From Flectonema sp. DT1601 (Eukaryota > Euglenozoa > Diplonemea > Diplonemida > Diplonemidae): a DNA stretch of 64,000 bases. Each line of letters opens with the position of its first letter. Position 1 is the first letter of the stretch. Positions 9,980 through 21,400 of the stretch are shown here, piece by piece. The notes below the pieces were generated by a model. It ran no database searches and was not told where the DNA came from. It worked only from the letters and a program-made list of their open reading frames with translations. The translations under genes were made by a program, and so were the position numbers. Location: positions 617,001-681,000 of the forward strand of contig OZ025824.1 in the NCBI GenBank assembly GCA_964019425.1, given 5' to 3'.

Positions 9980-12900
9980 TCAGCAGTCGTCTTTAAGTCT
10001 CTTCCCCGGACTCAGGTTGGTCTTCTCTGAGTCCGCGGAACTGTATGGTGATAACTTTTTCTTTGTCTTCTCGGCTGGGGACGGGCACGACCTCGTCCTC
10101 CCGTGTCTTGGCGTACCGTCTGGGTGAGCCAAGGCTCTGGTGGCATTCTTCTCTCCGGCGGTCCAGCACCTGCGGCAGGTGGTTATCTGGCACTTCGTGC
10201 ATCTGCTCCTGAGCCATTTCCGTTGTAGCAATCTACGGCAGAAGTCACATTTGACCCTTGGTCCCTTTTGCATCGGTGGTGCGTGGTCACAGGTCGGTTT
10301 GACGTCTTCGGCGTCGTTTGTGGAGGCATCGGAACCGCTTGTCCCTGTCCGGGGTGGGCTGCTCCTAGCTCTTCTGGTCTTCGGCGTCGGTTCTTCTGTA
10401 GAGTTGTTAGGGCTATCGAGAATTAGTGTTCTGGCTATAGGGGGTGTGTGGATCTCCGTGTTGTGTTCTTCCGGCTGCGATGAAGGGCTGGACAGTTCAC
10501 GCTCGCCTTTGGTGAGGATGCCTACTGGTTCTTCGAAGGTATCGCGGTCTTCCTTGGCGGGGGTGTCCGTCGGTTCTCCGGAGGCATGTTCTCCTTCCGT
10601 GAGGGCGTCCTCTGTTTCTACGGAGGCATCATGTTCTTCTTTGGTGAGGATGTCTACTGATTCTTCGGAGGTTCCACGCACTTCATTGGTGGGGGTGTCT
10701 GTCAGTTCTCCGGAGGCATATTCTCCTTCCGTGAGGGTGCCTGCTGGTTCTACGGCGGCATCATGTTCTTCGTTGGTGAGGCTGTCTGCTGGTTCATCGG
10801 AGGTATCACGCACTTCCTTGGTGAAGGTGTCTGCTAGTTCTCCGGAGGCATGCTCCCCTTCCGTGTGGGTGTTAGCTGGTTCTTCGGAGGCATCGAGTCC
10901 TACTTTCTCCGGAGGGTCTGTAGCTTCCTGGGCCACCTCCGAAACAGATGTCTTCGGCTTCTTCAATGGTACGGGCTCGTCTTGTGAGTCTGAGCCAGGG
11001 GACCATTGCTTCTTATTCTTCGGGCTGGCCGTTGACCTCGGGCTTCCATCAGGGTCGGCTGCGGTAAGCGGTGGACGGTCTGCCTCAGCTTTCGGTTTTT
11101 TGGCAGAGGTGGATTCTGCCTGCGGATCAGAGTCAGGTGATCTCGGCTTCTTGCTCTGCTGGACTGGCTTCGCCGGCGTTTCTTCTGGACCCGTCGCCCG
11201 CTCCGGGGTTAGGCTCACTCCCAACTCTCTTTCCAGGTCCGCGACTCGTCTCTGCACATCCGTCAGTGAGTAACATTCTTGGGAGGACGCCTCCTCAGCC
11301 TTAAACTGCGCACAGTTGTTGTTGACATTCGGCTGGTCAAGAAAGCTCCATGTGGCCGGTACAGCTCCAACAAGTCTCGTCCGTGTCGTCACGCTCCATG
11401 CGCTCATGTCTCCTCTGCAGCTCCAGGTGGTGTTCCTATTCCGCTGACTCACCTCCTGGATTCCCTTGAGGGCGGCGTAGTAAGAGGCCGATCCGAGGTC
11501 TGCGGTATCGAGTGTCGCGACCCAGCTAGCCGTCAGTTTGTGTAGGAGCGTGTCTAACAGGCAGGCAGCCGCTCCCGTCTTCCCGGTGGCCGAGTTCTTG
11601 TGACTGGCGAAGAAAAGGCACATGCGAGGAGAGTCCTGCTGGGGTCCTCCTGCCATGTGGTCCCACCAATACAGAGAGGCTTCTTCCCGCGAGTCGAAGG
11701 CCTTGTACTGGTTTTTGCTGTACCCGTTCACCATCGAGCTCGCTTCCCGCCAGCAGTCGTACAGACCCGTCTTTCGGCCCCTGACCACTGCGTACCATTT
11801 GTCACCTGGCGGTGGTGTGACTACAGGTCCCCCTTTCGGAGGGTTGTATCTCTCCACGAATCGCTGGGCTGACTCCCGCAGGACGAATCTTTTGTGGACG
11901 GCGCCCCTATAGTTGGACACCTCCCTCTTCGTTTCCTCCCACGTGGTGTACACTCCTGGGGATCTGCCTTCCGCGACTCCGTAGTAGAAGGTTGGTTTCC
12001 TGTCAAAGGGTGCTGGTTTCCATCTTGATTTCGGTGCGCAGGAGGAAGGTTGTTCTCGTCTCAAGTACAGGGCGACACAGGGACTCAGTTGGGTGACTTC
12101 CGATGTGTAAATTCTTTCGGTCGAGTCATCCTGAATCAGCCATCCCCCCCTTCCGTTTCTCGTGTACGATACATAATGACCTGAAGACTCGCCGTGTCTG
12201 GTGTGTTGGATCACTCCAGTCAGGGCGTACAGGCGGCTCGAAGTGTCTACGAAGGATGCCGGTATGCTGACCTTTTCTTCGGCTTCGGGATCTCCGAAAT
12301 GTCCCTCGTTGAATCCAAAGAACAGTGATCGGGCTAACTCGTCTACCGATGTAGTGACCGTCGCTGAGCTCGACTTGCAAATCGGGCAGACAAAGTCCGC
12401 CGGGCTGGTCGACGTTGTGGCACAGGCTGTGGCTGGCGTTTGGCCAGGGTTCAGTCGGAGGATGGGTGTTCGATTCCGTTTCGTGTGTGTGTCTTCACAG
12501 ACTCGACACGTGCGGGTCTGCGTTACGGTGGACATGAAGTCGACTGGTGGTGCTCCCATCTCCTCGATCGCATCGAGCAGCTCTGACAGTGCGTGTTCAG
12601 CTTCTGATTGTCCTGGTCCGCAGCGTGGTTTCACCCACTCCCATAGTTTCTTCGCAGCGGAACAAGACCCTGAACGCTTCAGTTCCCGCAGATTGCATAG
12701 GACACAGGCTGCCAGGTGTTCAGACGATTTGCTGCAATCTGGTAGAGGCATGCCCTTGCATAGGCACTGGAGCGCTGCGTTCATATAGCAGGAGTTCCCG
12801 AGATTCTGAATCCCCTCCAGACCTGCTTCAAATGGTACGAAGGGAGGATGTAGGTACTCTGGGACCCCACCTGTATCTTTCGCTGCTGCCGTAACCGATG

Positions 12901-15900
12901 TCTCGTCCTGTCCGGCGTCCCGTTCTAGTTCTCGACACTCGGGGTTCGAAGACTGCGCGTTCTCCGGGGCACCTCCTGGATCATTCACTACCGGCAACAG
13001 GAAGAGAGCCTCGGGTAGTATGGATACCCGCTCTGGTGCTGAACTCCCGGGGTTCATGTACTGTTGGTCGGTGATCGGCATTACGAGGTGTCTTAGGCCT
13101 ACGTGGATCGGGACCTCGTCTGCGTGCATCAAAGATTCCATCACTATTTCGGTCGGGTCCGCGTCCATCTCGGGGTATAACAGTTCCCTTGGTGTTTCCA
13201 GCGTGGTGTTTAATGCGTTCCGTGGCATACAGTCCGCAGTAGGGTCCAAACTCCACATGAGTGATGGCTCCTTCTGTGGACTCAGGGGTCTTCCCGGGAC
13301 CGACTCCGGTTCCTGCTGTCCTCCGGCGAAAGATATAGTTGGGCCAGGAGGGTGTAGGGCGGCAGAGTCTGGCCTAGACAGGGAGGCTTCCTTCCACGGT
13401 GTCTCTCCAACGTATGTTGCGATCGGGCCAGTGTGCAGGTTAGATTCTAGGTCTTTTTTCCCCCGCGGTTTGTTATGGTCTAATAGTGGCTCCGCTACCT
13501 CTGGTCTTCCGGTGGATGTTGCGGTTGGGGCTCCGACCGGATCAGCTGGCAAGAATGGAATTGTGGCGGCTAGTGCGGGTCCTCCCGGCGCACCATGCGG
13601 TCTCAGACCGGACTCCGATATCCCCAAACCTCCAGCAATTGGTGCGGTTGGGCCCGAAGGAGAAGGGACAGCGGTGGCTGGATCGTTTAGCGTGGGTTCC
13701 TTCTGTCCACCATCTGGCGAAGGAGGATTGCCTACATCCGATGCTGGTTCAACGGGCAACTCCTGCGGACTAATTGATAGCCTCAGCTCAGCTTTCGATA
13801 CTTCTAGACCTCCGGCAATAGAAATGGATGGGCCTGGAAGAATAGGGTAGGCGGTGGCTGGAACAGTCGGGGTTATTTCAATCCGTCCAAGGGACGCTGT
13901 CGAAGGGAGGTCGTCTACAGCTAGTGCGGGTTCCCCATGCAAACGTGGGTTACTTGACGGGCTCAGCCTAGACTCCGATATCTCTAAACCTCCGGCAATA
14001 GGTATGGTTGGGCCAGGAGGTGCAGGGGCAGCGGTGGCTAAGGCGGCTTCGGATCGATCTCCAGAAGGCACGGAGGCATTGTCTACAGCTGGTGTGCGGT
14101 CGATGGACACTCCTTGGGGACTGGATGATAGGCGCGACCCGGACTTCGGCACCTCTAAACCTCCGGCAATAGATATGGTTGGGCCAGGAGGAGCAGGGGC
14201 AGCGGTGGCTAAGGTGGCTTCGGATCGATCTCCAGCAGGCGCGGAGGCATTGTCTACAGCTAATGTGCGGTCGGTGGACACTCCTTGGGGACTGGATGAC
14301 AGACGCGACCCGGACTCCGGAACCTCTAAACCTCCGGCAATAGATATGGTTGGGCCAGGAGGAGCAGGGGCAGCGGTAGCTAAGGTGGCTTCGGATCGAT
14401 CTCCAGCAGGCACGGAGGCTTTGTCTACAGCTAATGTGCGGTCGGTGGACACTCCTTGGGGACTGGATGACAGACGCGACCCGGACTCCGGAACCTCTAA
14501 ACCTCCGGCAGTAGGTATGGTTGGGCCAGGAGGAGCAGGGGCAGCGGTGGCTAAGGTGGCTTCGGATCGATCTCCAGCAGGCGCGGAGGCATTGTCTACA
14601 GCTAATGTGCGGTCGGTGGACACTCCTTGGGGACTGGATGACAGACGCGACCCGGACTCCGGAACCTCTAAACCTCCGGCAATAGATATGGTTGGGCCAG
14701 GAGGAGCAGGGGCAGCGGTAGCTAAGGTGGCTTCGGATCGATCTCCAGCAGGCACGGAGGCTTTGTCTACAGCTAATGTGCGGTCGGTGGACACTCCTTG
14801 GGGACTGGATGACAGACGCGACCCGGACTCCGGAACCTCTAAACCTCCGGCAGTAGGTATGGTTGGGCCAGGAGGAGCAGGGGCAGCGGTGGCTAAGGTG
14901 GCTTCGGATCGATCTCCAGCAGGCGCGGAGGCATTGTCTACAGCTAATGTGCGGTCGGTGGACACTCCTTGGGGACTGGATGACAGACGCGACCCGGACT
15001 CCGGAACCTCTAAACCTCCGGCAATAGATATGGTTGGGCCAGGAGGAGCAGGGGCAGCGGTAGCTAAGGTGGCTTCGGATCGATCTCCAGCAGGCACGGA
15101 GGCTTTGTCTACAGCTAATGTGCGGTCGGTGGACACTCCTTGGGGACTGGATGACAGACGCGACCCGGACTCCGGAACCTCTAAACCTCCGGCAGTAGGT
15201 ATGGTTGGGCCAGGAGGAGCAGGGGCAGCGGTGGCTAAGGTGGCTTCGGATCGATCTCCAGCAGGCACGGAGGCATTGTCTACAGCTAATGTGCGGTCGG
15301 TGGACACTCCTTGGGGACTGGATGACAGACGCGACCCGGACTCCGGAACCTCTAAACCTCCGGCAATAGATATGGTTGGGCCAGGAGGAGCAGGGGCAGC
15401 GGTAGCTAAGGTGGCTTCGGATCGATCTCCAGCAGGCACGGAGGCTTTGTCTACAGCTAATGTGCGGTCGGTGGACACTCCTCGGGGACTGGATGACAGA
15501 CGCGACCCGGACTCCGGAACCTCTAAACCTCCGGCAGTAGATATGGTTGGGCCAGGAGGAGCAGGGGCAGCGGTGGCTAAGGTGGCTTCGGATCGATCTC
15601 CGGCAGGTACGGAGGCATTGTCTACAGCTAACGTGCGGTCGGTGGACACTCCTTGGGGACTGGATGGCAGATGCGACCCGGACTCCGGAACCTCTAAACC
15701 TCCGGCAAAATATATGGTTGGGCCAGGAGGAGCAGGGGCAGCGGTAGCTAAGGTGGCTTCGGATCGATCTCCAGCAGGCACGGAGGCATTGTCTACAGCT
15801 AATGTGCGGTCGGTGGACACTCCTTGGGGACTGGATGACAGACGCGACCCGGACTCCGGAACCTCTAAACCTCCGGCAGTAGATATGGTTGGGCCAGGAG

Positions 15901-15925
15901 GGGTCGGGGCAGCGGTGGCTAAGGT
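9980..15925 (-). CDS. C-terminal half of a LINE polyprotein with a USP-type deubiquitinase, right-arm copy (5' truncated)
   Basis: The frame reads from about 15925 down to the stop at 9980. Its last ~1760 codons duplicate the left-arm copy; about 620 bp more repeat array is present upstream because this copy is not cut by the window edge. The catalytic Cys codon is at 12788-12790 and the catalytic His codon at 12176-12178, so the protease looks intact. Its upstream end joins A-rich S satellite at ~15925, inside a repeat unit that reads ATAAPTPPGPTIS. The same unit directly follows the RT/RLE region at ~18778, so the two pieces are overlapping parts of one family. 5' truncation with an intact poly(A) 3' end is the normal outcome of incomplete LINE reverse transcription. 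Confidence 0.88.
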   Translation of the reverse strand, partial: TLATAAPTPPGPTISTAGGLEVPESGSRLSSSPQGVSTDRTLAVDNASVPAGDRSEATLATAAPAPPGPTIYFAGGLEVPESGSHLPSSPQGVSTDRTLAVDNASVPAGDRSEATLATAAPAPPGPTISTAGGLEVPESGSRLSSSPRGVSTDRTLAVDKASVPAGDRSEATLATAAPAPPGPTISIAGGLEVPESGSRLSSSPQGVSTDRTLAVDNASVPAGDRSEATLATAAPAPPGPTIPTAGGLEVPESGSRLSSSPQGVSTDRTLAVDKASVPAGDRSEATLATAAPAPPGPTISIAGGLEVPESGSRLSSSPQGVSTDRTLAVDNASAPAGDRSEATLATAAPAPPGPTIPTAGGLEVPESGSRLSSSPQGVSTDRTLAVDKASVPAGDRSEATLATAAPAPPGPTISIAGGLEVPESGSRLSSSPQGVSTDRTLAVDNASAPAGDRSEATLATAAPAPPGPTIPTAGGLEVPESGSRLSSSPQGVSTDRTLAVDKASVPAGDRSEATLATAAPAPPGPTISIAGGLEVPESGSRLSSSPQGVSTDRTLAVDNASAPAGDRSEATLATAAPAPPGPTISIAGGLEVPKSGSRLSSSPQGVSIDRTPAVDNASVPSGDRSEAALATAAPAPPGPTIPIAGGLEISESRLSPSSNPRLHGEPALAVDDLPSTASLGRIEITPTVPATAYPILPGPSISIAGGLEVSKAELRLSISPQELPVEPASDVGNPPSPDGGQKEPTLNDPATAVPSPSGPTAPIAGGLGISESGLRPHGAPGGPALAATIPFLPADPVGAPTATSTGRPEVAEPLLDHNKPRGKKDLESNLHTGPIATYVGETPWKEASLSRPDSAALHPPGPTISFAGGQQEPESVPGRPLSPQKEPSLMWSLDPTADCMPRNALNTTLETPRELLYPEMDADPTEIVMESLMHADEVPIHVGLRHLVMPITDQQYMNPGSSAPERVSILPEALFLLPVVNDPGGAPENAQSSNPECRELERDAGQDETSVTAAAKDTGGVPEYLHPPFVPFEAGLEGIQNLGNSCYMNAALQCLCKGMPLPDCSKSSEHLAACVLCNLRELKRSGSCSAAKKLWEWVKPRCGPGQSEAEHALSELLDAIEEMGAPPVDFMSTVTQTRTCRVCEDTHTKRNRTPILRLNPGQTPATACATTSTSPADFVCPICKSSSATVTTSVDELARSLFFGFNEGHFGDPEAEEKVSIPASFVDTSSRLYALTGVIQHTRHGESSGHYVSYTRNGRGGWLIQDDSTERIYTSEVTQLSPCVALYLRREQPSSCAPKSRWKPAPFDRKPTFYYGVAEGRSPGVYTTWEETKREVSNYRGAVHKRFVLRESAQRFVERYNPPKGGPVVTPPPGDKWYAVVRGRKTGLYDCWREASSMVNGYSKNQYKAFDSREEASLYWWDHMAGGPQQDSPRMCLFFASHKNSATGKTGAAACLLDTLLHKLTASWVATLDTADLGSASYYAALKGIQEVSQRNRNTTWSCRGDMSAWSVTTRTRLVGAVPATWSFLDQPNVNNNCAQFKAEEASSQECYSLTDVQRRVADLERELGVSLTPERATGPEETPAKPVQQSKKPRSPDSDPQAESTSAKKPKAEADRPPLTAADPDGSPRSTASPKNKKQWSPGSDSQDEPVPLKKPKTSVSEVAQEATDPPEKVGLDASEEPANTHTEGEHASGELADTFTKEVRDTSDEPADSLTNEEHDAAVEPAGTLTEGEYASGELTDTPTNEVRGTSEESVDILTKEEHDASVETEDALTEGEHASGEPTDTPAKEDRDTFEEPVGILTKGERELSSPSSQPEEHNTEIHTPPIARTLILDSPNNSTEEPTPKTRRARSSPPRTGTSGSDASTNDAEDVKPTCDHAPPMQKGPRVKCDFCRRLLQRKWLRSRCTKCQITTCRRCWTAGEKNATRALAHPDGTPRHGRTRSCPSPAEKTKKKLSPYSSADSEKTNLSPGKRLKDDC
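13990..15925 (-). repeat. 171-bp coding tandem repeat array, right arm (~11 units)
   Basis: The period is 171 bp with the same 342-bp alternation as the left arm. The units nearest 15925 carry private variants (TIYFAGG, GSHLPSS) that recur at 18419-18778. The array is open in several frames on both strands, for example a long plus-strand frame from 13854 to 16070, which I regard as a compositional shadow. Confidence 0.93.
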
Positions 15926-16469
15926 GAAAAAGAAGAAAAAAAAAAAAAAGAATAAACAATGTTATCATTGTTTTTTTATCGATCGACTATGTCGATCACT
16001 TTCTATTTTTCGTCCTGGTCAAGACGCTAAACTGATTGTTTTTTCTTTAAAAATAATAAAAAGGATTTAAAAAAAAAAAAAAAAAAAAAAAGAATAAACA
16101 ATGTTATCATTGTTTTTTTATCGATCGACTATGTCGATCACTTTCTATTTTCCGTCCTGGTCAAGACGCAAAACTGATTGTTTTTTTTTCAAAATTAATA
16201 AAAAAGAATACAAAAAAAAATAAAAAAAAAAAGAATAAACAATGTTATCATTGTTTTTTTTTTTATCGTTCGACGTTGTTGACTAATTTCTATTTTCCGT
16301 TTTTTTTTTTTCTTTTTAAAAAATAAATAAAAAGATTTAAAAAAAAAAAAAAAAAGAATAAACAATGTTATCATTGTTTTTTTTATCGATCGACTATGTC
16401 GATTACTTTCTATTTTCCGTCCTGGTCAAGACGCTAAACTGATTGTTTTTTCTTTAAAAAAAAAAAAAG

Positions 16470-16506
<37 letters not shown>

Positions 16507-17280
16507 ATAAACAATGTTATCATTGTTTTTTTTTTATCGATCGACTATGTCGATCACTTTCTATTTTCCGTCCTGGTCAAGACGCTAAACTGATTGTTTT
16601 TTTTTTCAAAATTAATAAAAAAGAATATAAAAAAAAAAATAAAAAAAAAAGAATAAACAATGTTATCATTGTTTTTTTTTTTATCGTTCGACTTTGTTGA
16701 CTAATTTCTATTTTCCGTTTTTTTTCTTTTTAAAATAAAAAGAATTTAAAAAAAAAAAAAAAAAAGAGTAAACAATGTTATCATTGTTTTTTTTATCGAT
16801 CGACTATGTCGATTACTTTCTATTTTCCGTCCTGGTCAAGACGCTAAACTGATTGTTTTTTTTTCAAAATTAATAAAAAAGAATATAAAAAAAAACAAAA
16901 AAAAAAAGAATAAACAATGTTATCATTGTTTTTTTTTATCGTTCGACTTTGTCGACTAATTTTTATTTTCCGTTTTTTTTCTTTAAAAATAAATAAAAAG
17001 AATTTAAAAAAAAAAAAAAAAAAAGAATAAACAATGTTATCATTGTTTTTTTATCGATCGACTATGTCGATCACTTTCTATTTTCCGTCCTGGTCAAGAC
17101 GCTAAACTGATTGTTTTTTCTTTAAAATAATAAAAAGGATTAAAAAAAAAAAAAAAAAAAAAAAAGAATAAACAATGTTATCATTGTTTTTTATCGATCG
17201 ACTATGTCGATCACTTTCTATTTTCCGTCCTGGTCAAGACGCTAAACTGATTGTTTTTTCTTTAAAAAATAATTAAAAGG

Positions 17281-17311
<31 letters not shown>

Positions 17312-17703
17312 ATAAACAATGTTATCATTGTTTTTTTATCGATCGACTATGTCGATCACTTTCAATTTTCCGTCCTGGTCAGGACGCTAAACTGATTGTT
17401 TTTTCTTTAAAAATAAATAAAAAGAATAAAAAAAAAGAAAAAAAAAAGGAATAAACAATGTTATCATTGTTTTTTTTTTATCGATCGACTATGTCGATTA
17501 CTTTCTATTTTCCGTCCTGGTCAGGACGCTAAACTGATTGTTTTTTCTTTAAAAATAAATAAAAAGAATAAAAAAAAAAGAAAAAAAAAAGGAATAAACA
17601 ATGTTATCATTGTTTTTTATCGATCGACTATGTCGATCACTTTCTATTTTCCGTCCTGGTCAAGACGCTAAACTGATTGTTTTTTCTTTAAAATAATTAA
17701 AAG

Positions 17704-17736
<33 letters not shown>

Positions 17737-17989
17737 ATAAACAATGTTATCATTGTCTTTTTTCTATCGATCGACTATGTGGATCACTTTCAATTTTCCG
17801 TCCTGGTCAGGACGCTAAACTGATTGTTTTTTCTTTAAAAATAAATAAAAAGAATAAAAAAAAAAAAAAAAAAAAGGAATAAACAATGTTATCATTGTTT
17901 TTTTTCTATCGATCGACTATGTCGATTAATTTCTATTTTCCGTCCTGATCGAGACGCTAAACTGATTGTTTCCTTTTTTTAAATAATAA

Positions 17990-18005
<16 letters not shown>
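15926..18005 (+). repeat. Module S satellite array 1 (about 15 monomers)
   Basis: Each monomer begins GAATAAACAATGTTATCATTG (in this orientation). The TCGATCGAC-TATG-TCGATC hairpin, CTATTTTCCGTCCTGGTCAA, GACGCTAAACTGATTG and a poly(A) tract of 15-30 A follow. A shorter variant (TCGTTCGACTTTGTCGAC, lacking the GTCCTGGTCAAGAC part) is interspersed. Every monomer ends in its own A-tract, like head-to-tail SINE or tail copies. No coding potential. Confidence 0.9.
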
Positions 18006-18027
<22 letters not shown>

Positions 18028-18418
18028 ATCTCCCTGCTATCCTCATATCCCCACAATAATATTATACCTTTTCATTTTCTCTTTCCTTTTCTGGTCTTTT
18101 TTTTTTCTTTTTTTCCTTTTTCATACAACGTTTTTTATTTATATTTTATTTTTTTTTTTTTTTTTCATGTTTGATTATTTCCTCTTCATATTTTTTTTCT
18201 ATTCTTTCTTTTTTTTTTTTTTTTTTTTTTTCTCTACCTCTCTCTTAATTCTGTTCGTTTCTTTGAAACGAAAATTCATTTGAATATTATTCCTTGGTCA
18301 GCAACCATCATTGTCGCCCTTTGGGCCTGTTAAAAAAAAAAAAAAAATAAAAAGAAAGTTTACGTCGGGAATAGGGCAGGAGCCAAAAGCTCCCAGTCCG
18401 TTACTTCCCACTTATCGA
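18005..18418 (+). repeat. Module B between S array 1 and the RT-bearing LINE
   Basis: Same order of blocks as at 6157-6545, with the 26-nt hairpin at 18374-18399. It ends CTTATCGAAATTC and abuts the 57-residue repeats of the RT-bearing piece directly. Blocks S and B together (15926-18418) separate two overlapping parts of the same LINE family. Confidence 0.85.
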
Positions 18419-21400
18419 AATTCAGGAGGAGCAGGGGCAGCGGTGGCTAAGGTGGCTTCGGATCGATCTCCGGCAGGTACGGAGGCATTGTCTACAGCTA
18501 ACGTGCGGTCGGTGGACACTCCTTGGGGACTGGATGGCAGATGCGACCCGGACTCCGGAACCTCTAAACCTCCGGCAAAATATATGGTTGGGCCAGGAGG
18601 AGCAGGGGCAGCGGTGGCTAAGGTGGCTTCGGATCGATCTCCAGCAGGCACGGAGGCATTGTCTACAGCTAATGTGCGGTCGGTGGACACTCCTTGGGGA
18701 CTGGATGACAGACGCGACCCGGACTCCGGAACCTCAGTAGATATGGTTGGGCCAGGAGGGGTCGGGGCAGCGGTGGCTGAATCGGTCGAAGTGTTCTTCT
18801 GTGTGCCAGCTGGCGAAGAGGAGTAGCCTGCGGCTGGTGTGGGTTCGGCTTTGTGTAGTGGAGTTGCTAGGTTCGTACTGTGTTCCTCTGGCTTCGTAGT
18901 CGGCCTAGTAGCTGAATCCCTCTCGGGTTCCGCTGGCAAGTCGTTCCCTCCGGCAAGCGGTGTGGTTGGGTCTGGAGTTGGATCCATAGGTTGTGGGGAC
19001 AAAGCGGACATTGATACGTCATCGGATGTGTTCGGTGCCGACGGCGTATGTGGCGTGTGCAGCTTGCTTGCGGATGACGTCGCTTGGTGTGTGAGCGATG
19101 CTCCTCTTGCTCTGAGGGCTTCTGCCGTGCAGACCACCACTTGGGTTGAGACCCTCCTGGCATACAGGCCTGCAACTTCTCGTAGGGGTAACGTCGTGAC
19201 AAGGGCGCGCAGCTGCGACAGTCGGCTTAGCGTCCTCACTGCTTGTGGGCCTAAACCTCCGTAGACTTCAAGGGCAATCGGGGAAAAATTTATTCCGTAC
19301 TTTGCACATAAGGTCGAGTACTTGCCTGACTTTGCGGCTTCCGCATCACTGGCTGCTTGGCCCGGCTTGTTGTAGTTCCTGGATGCCCCTGGGTTGACGA
19401 TCGTCACGTCAAACGCCCGTCCGACTCCCTCGCTCAATCCTTGCGGGCAGTACCAGTCTGCAGGTCGCTGCTTGTTGTATCCGACGAGGTATTTGGGTTC
19501 CCTCATCGTTGCCAAGCCCGCCGAACGACAGATGCCGATAAATTCTTCCCTCACTTTATCGTGTCTGCGGTGGATATCCCCGCCGTCGATGCAGACAGAG
19601 GCGTGGTATCCGTACGCATCCTGTGTTTTTTTGCAAGCACGGCAGGCCTCATCTTCTGAGAACAAAGCTGCCCCGAGTCGTAGTCCGCAGGCGATACGGA
19701 ATATGTCGGAGCCTATGTAGCACTCCTCATCCGGGCACTGTAGCCACGCACTCGCTTTCGGCATCGTAAGAGACAGGAGTCTCTTCTTGTCGGTTGGCGT
19801 CGCTTCCTCCAGCAGCTTGTCCCGTGTGACCTGGTCTAGCCTGGCTGAGGTGAAGCGTTGTGGGTTATATGTGCCCTCCAGCTTTAGGCTATCCGGCAGT
19901 TCTTTGTTCAGCGTTTCTTGGATCTGCGAACTTAGGTCACATTTGTAGTCTCGCCAAAGGCTTACGCAGGTATCCTTTACTAGTCCTAGCGAACCTAAAA
20001 GGGCGGCATTCCTGTGTTTTGTGCATGAACGGAGGCCGAGTCCGCCCATCCGCGTGGGAAGCTGCGCCTGGATCCATCTCGAGCCTTCCAGACCCTGTCC
20101 TAGTACCGCTGAGGCAGTCCCCCTGACGACTTCATCTACCATCTGCAGCTGTTCCGTTATATCGAATGAGCAGCTCCGCATCAGGTGTGTGACTTCGCAA
20201 AAGCCCGAGCACTGTCTAAGTAGGACTAGGGCTGCCTGTCTGTCTTCCATGCCTGCGATCAGACGGGCCTTGTCCTGTAGCTTGCTGACCTTCTGCGTTA
20301 CGAAGTTCCGGACATGTGCGATCGATCCGAAAGGTGAACCTAGGAAGTCCCCGTTAAAAAGGGGGCTCCCCATGCCTTCCAATCCCCAGCCGGACGGGAG
20401 CTCGACTGGGTTCTCCTGTAAGACATACGTCTGGCACTTGGCGGGCCTGAGGCACAGTCCTATCTTTGCCGATTCCCTGTCTAGGGTGCGTAGGGCTTGA
20501 TCCACTTGTTCTAATGAGCCCGCGATCAGTCCATCGTCCAAATAAAAACAGGCGAACTCCGGGCTGGTTTTCAACACCTCCAAGAGCACCGGTTTCAAGG
20601 CTAATGAGAACAGCATCGGTCCCAAAGGGTCTCCCTGTTGTGCACCCTCAGCGGAGGACAGGGCGTGTTTGCCGAATAGTAACCACGACTGTCTACCGTA
20701 ACACCACCGTACCCAGTTCTCGAGCTGTGAGCCCGTCGTAGCCTCGATGAACGCCCCACGGTGGACGCAGTTGAAGGCGTTCGAGAAGTCTATTTTGACG
20801 AAGACCTTCTCCGCCCCGAGGTTTTTGAATCTGAACTCGTGGAGTGCATGGATGGCCGCTTCTGTCCCCCCTGGTACCGCTACTCCGAGTTGGCATACTT
20901 GCATAAGGTGGACTTTGGCCTCACGTGCGAATTGGCGACAGAGGTGTTTCGCTGTTAGTCTCCTCCAGGTTTCACCTACTGCGATCGGCCGGTATTCACC
21001 TGGTCTGCCTTCTTTCTCTATGGCGGTCAGGTTTGCTCCTGCCATGAGAGGGGCGATTGTGCTTGGGGCTCGGCCGTTTGCCAGGAGCTTCACTACCTTT
21101 GTCAATGAGGCTAGTAGGCCCGGGACCTCCCCCCTATCTACAGCATCTTTAAGTTGTTGTGGTGTGAGACCTGAGGGGCCCCCACTCGAACCTCTATGGA
21201 AGGACCGCAGGCATGATAGTACCGTCTCCTCGTCTATTGTAGATTCGGGCCCTGAGCCTTCCTGGTACTCTCCTGACTTGGGCGGGTGCAGTGTCCTTAG
21301 TTTTTCCAGCACTTCGTCCGAGTGTTCTGCCGGCGGTGGAGCGCTCAATGCTGATATCGCCTGCGATATGCGGCCTTCTCTTACCAGCTCGGTTGCCCTC

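Larger units (their letters stand above)
1..15301. repeat. Giant near-perfect inverted repeat (palindrome), arms ~7.4 kb
   Basis: Bases 1-7398 are the reverse complement of 7900-15301. Paired positions sum to 15302 from base 1 to base 5955 and to 15298 from base 6014 inward. The only indel I see is the poly(A) tract, 58 A at 5956-6013 against 62 T at 9285-9346. I found one substitution while reading (the base pair at 6486/8812) and there may be a few more. The left arm runs off the window, so the true palindrome may be longer. Both arms stop being similar exactly at the inner end of a MITE. The near identity means recent duplication, ongoing gene conversion, or an assembly or long-read hairpin artefact. 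The unique 0.5-kb spacer argues mildly against a simple artefact. Confidence 0.93.

Noticed and set aside
13854-16070. A 738-codon plus-strand frame and a 666-codon minus-strand frame across the 171-bp array
   Set aside because: Repeats with a period divisible by three stay open in any frame that lacks a stop in one unit. Only the frame that continues into RT-RLE on one side and USP on the other has support.
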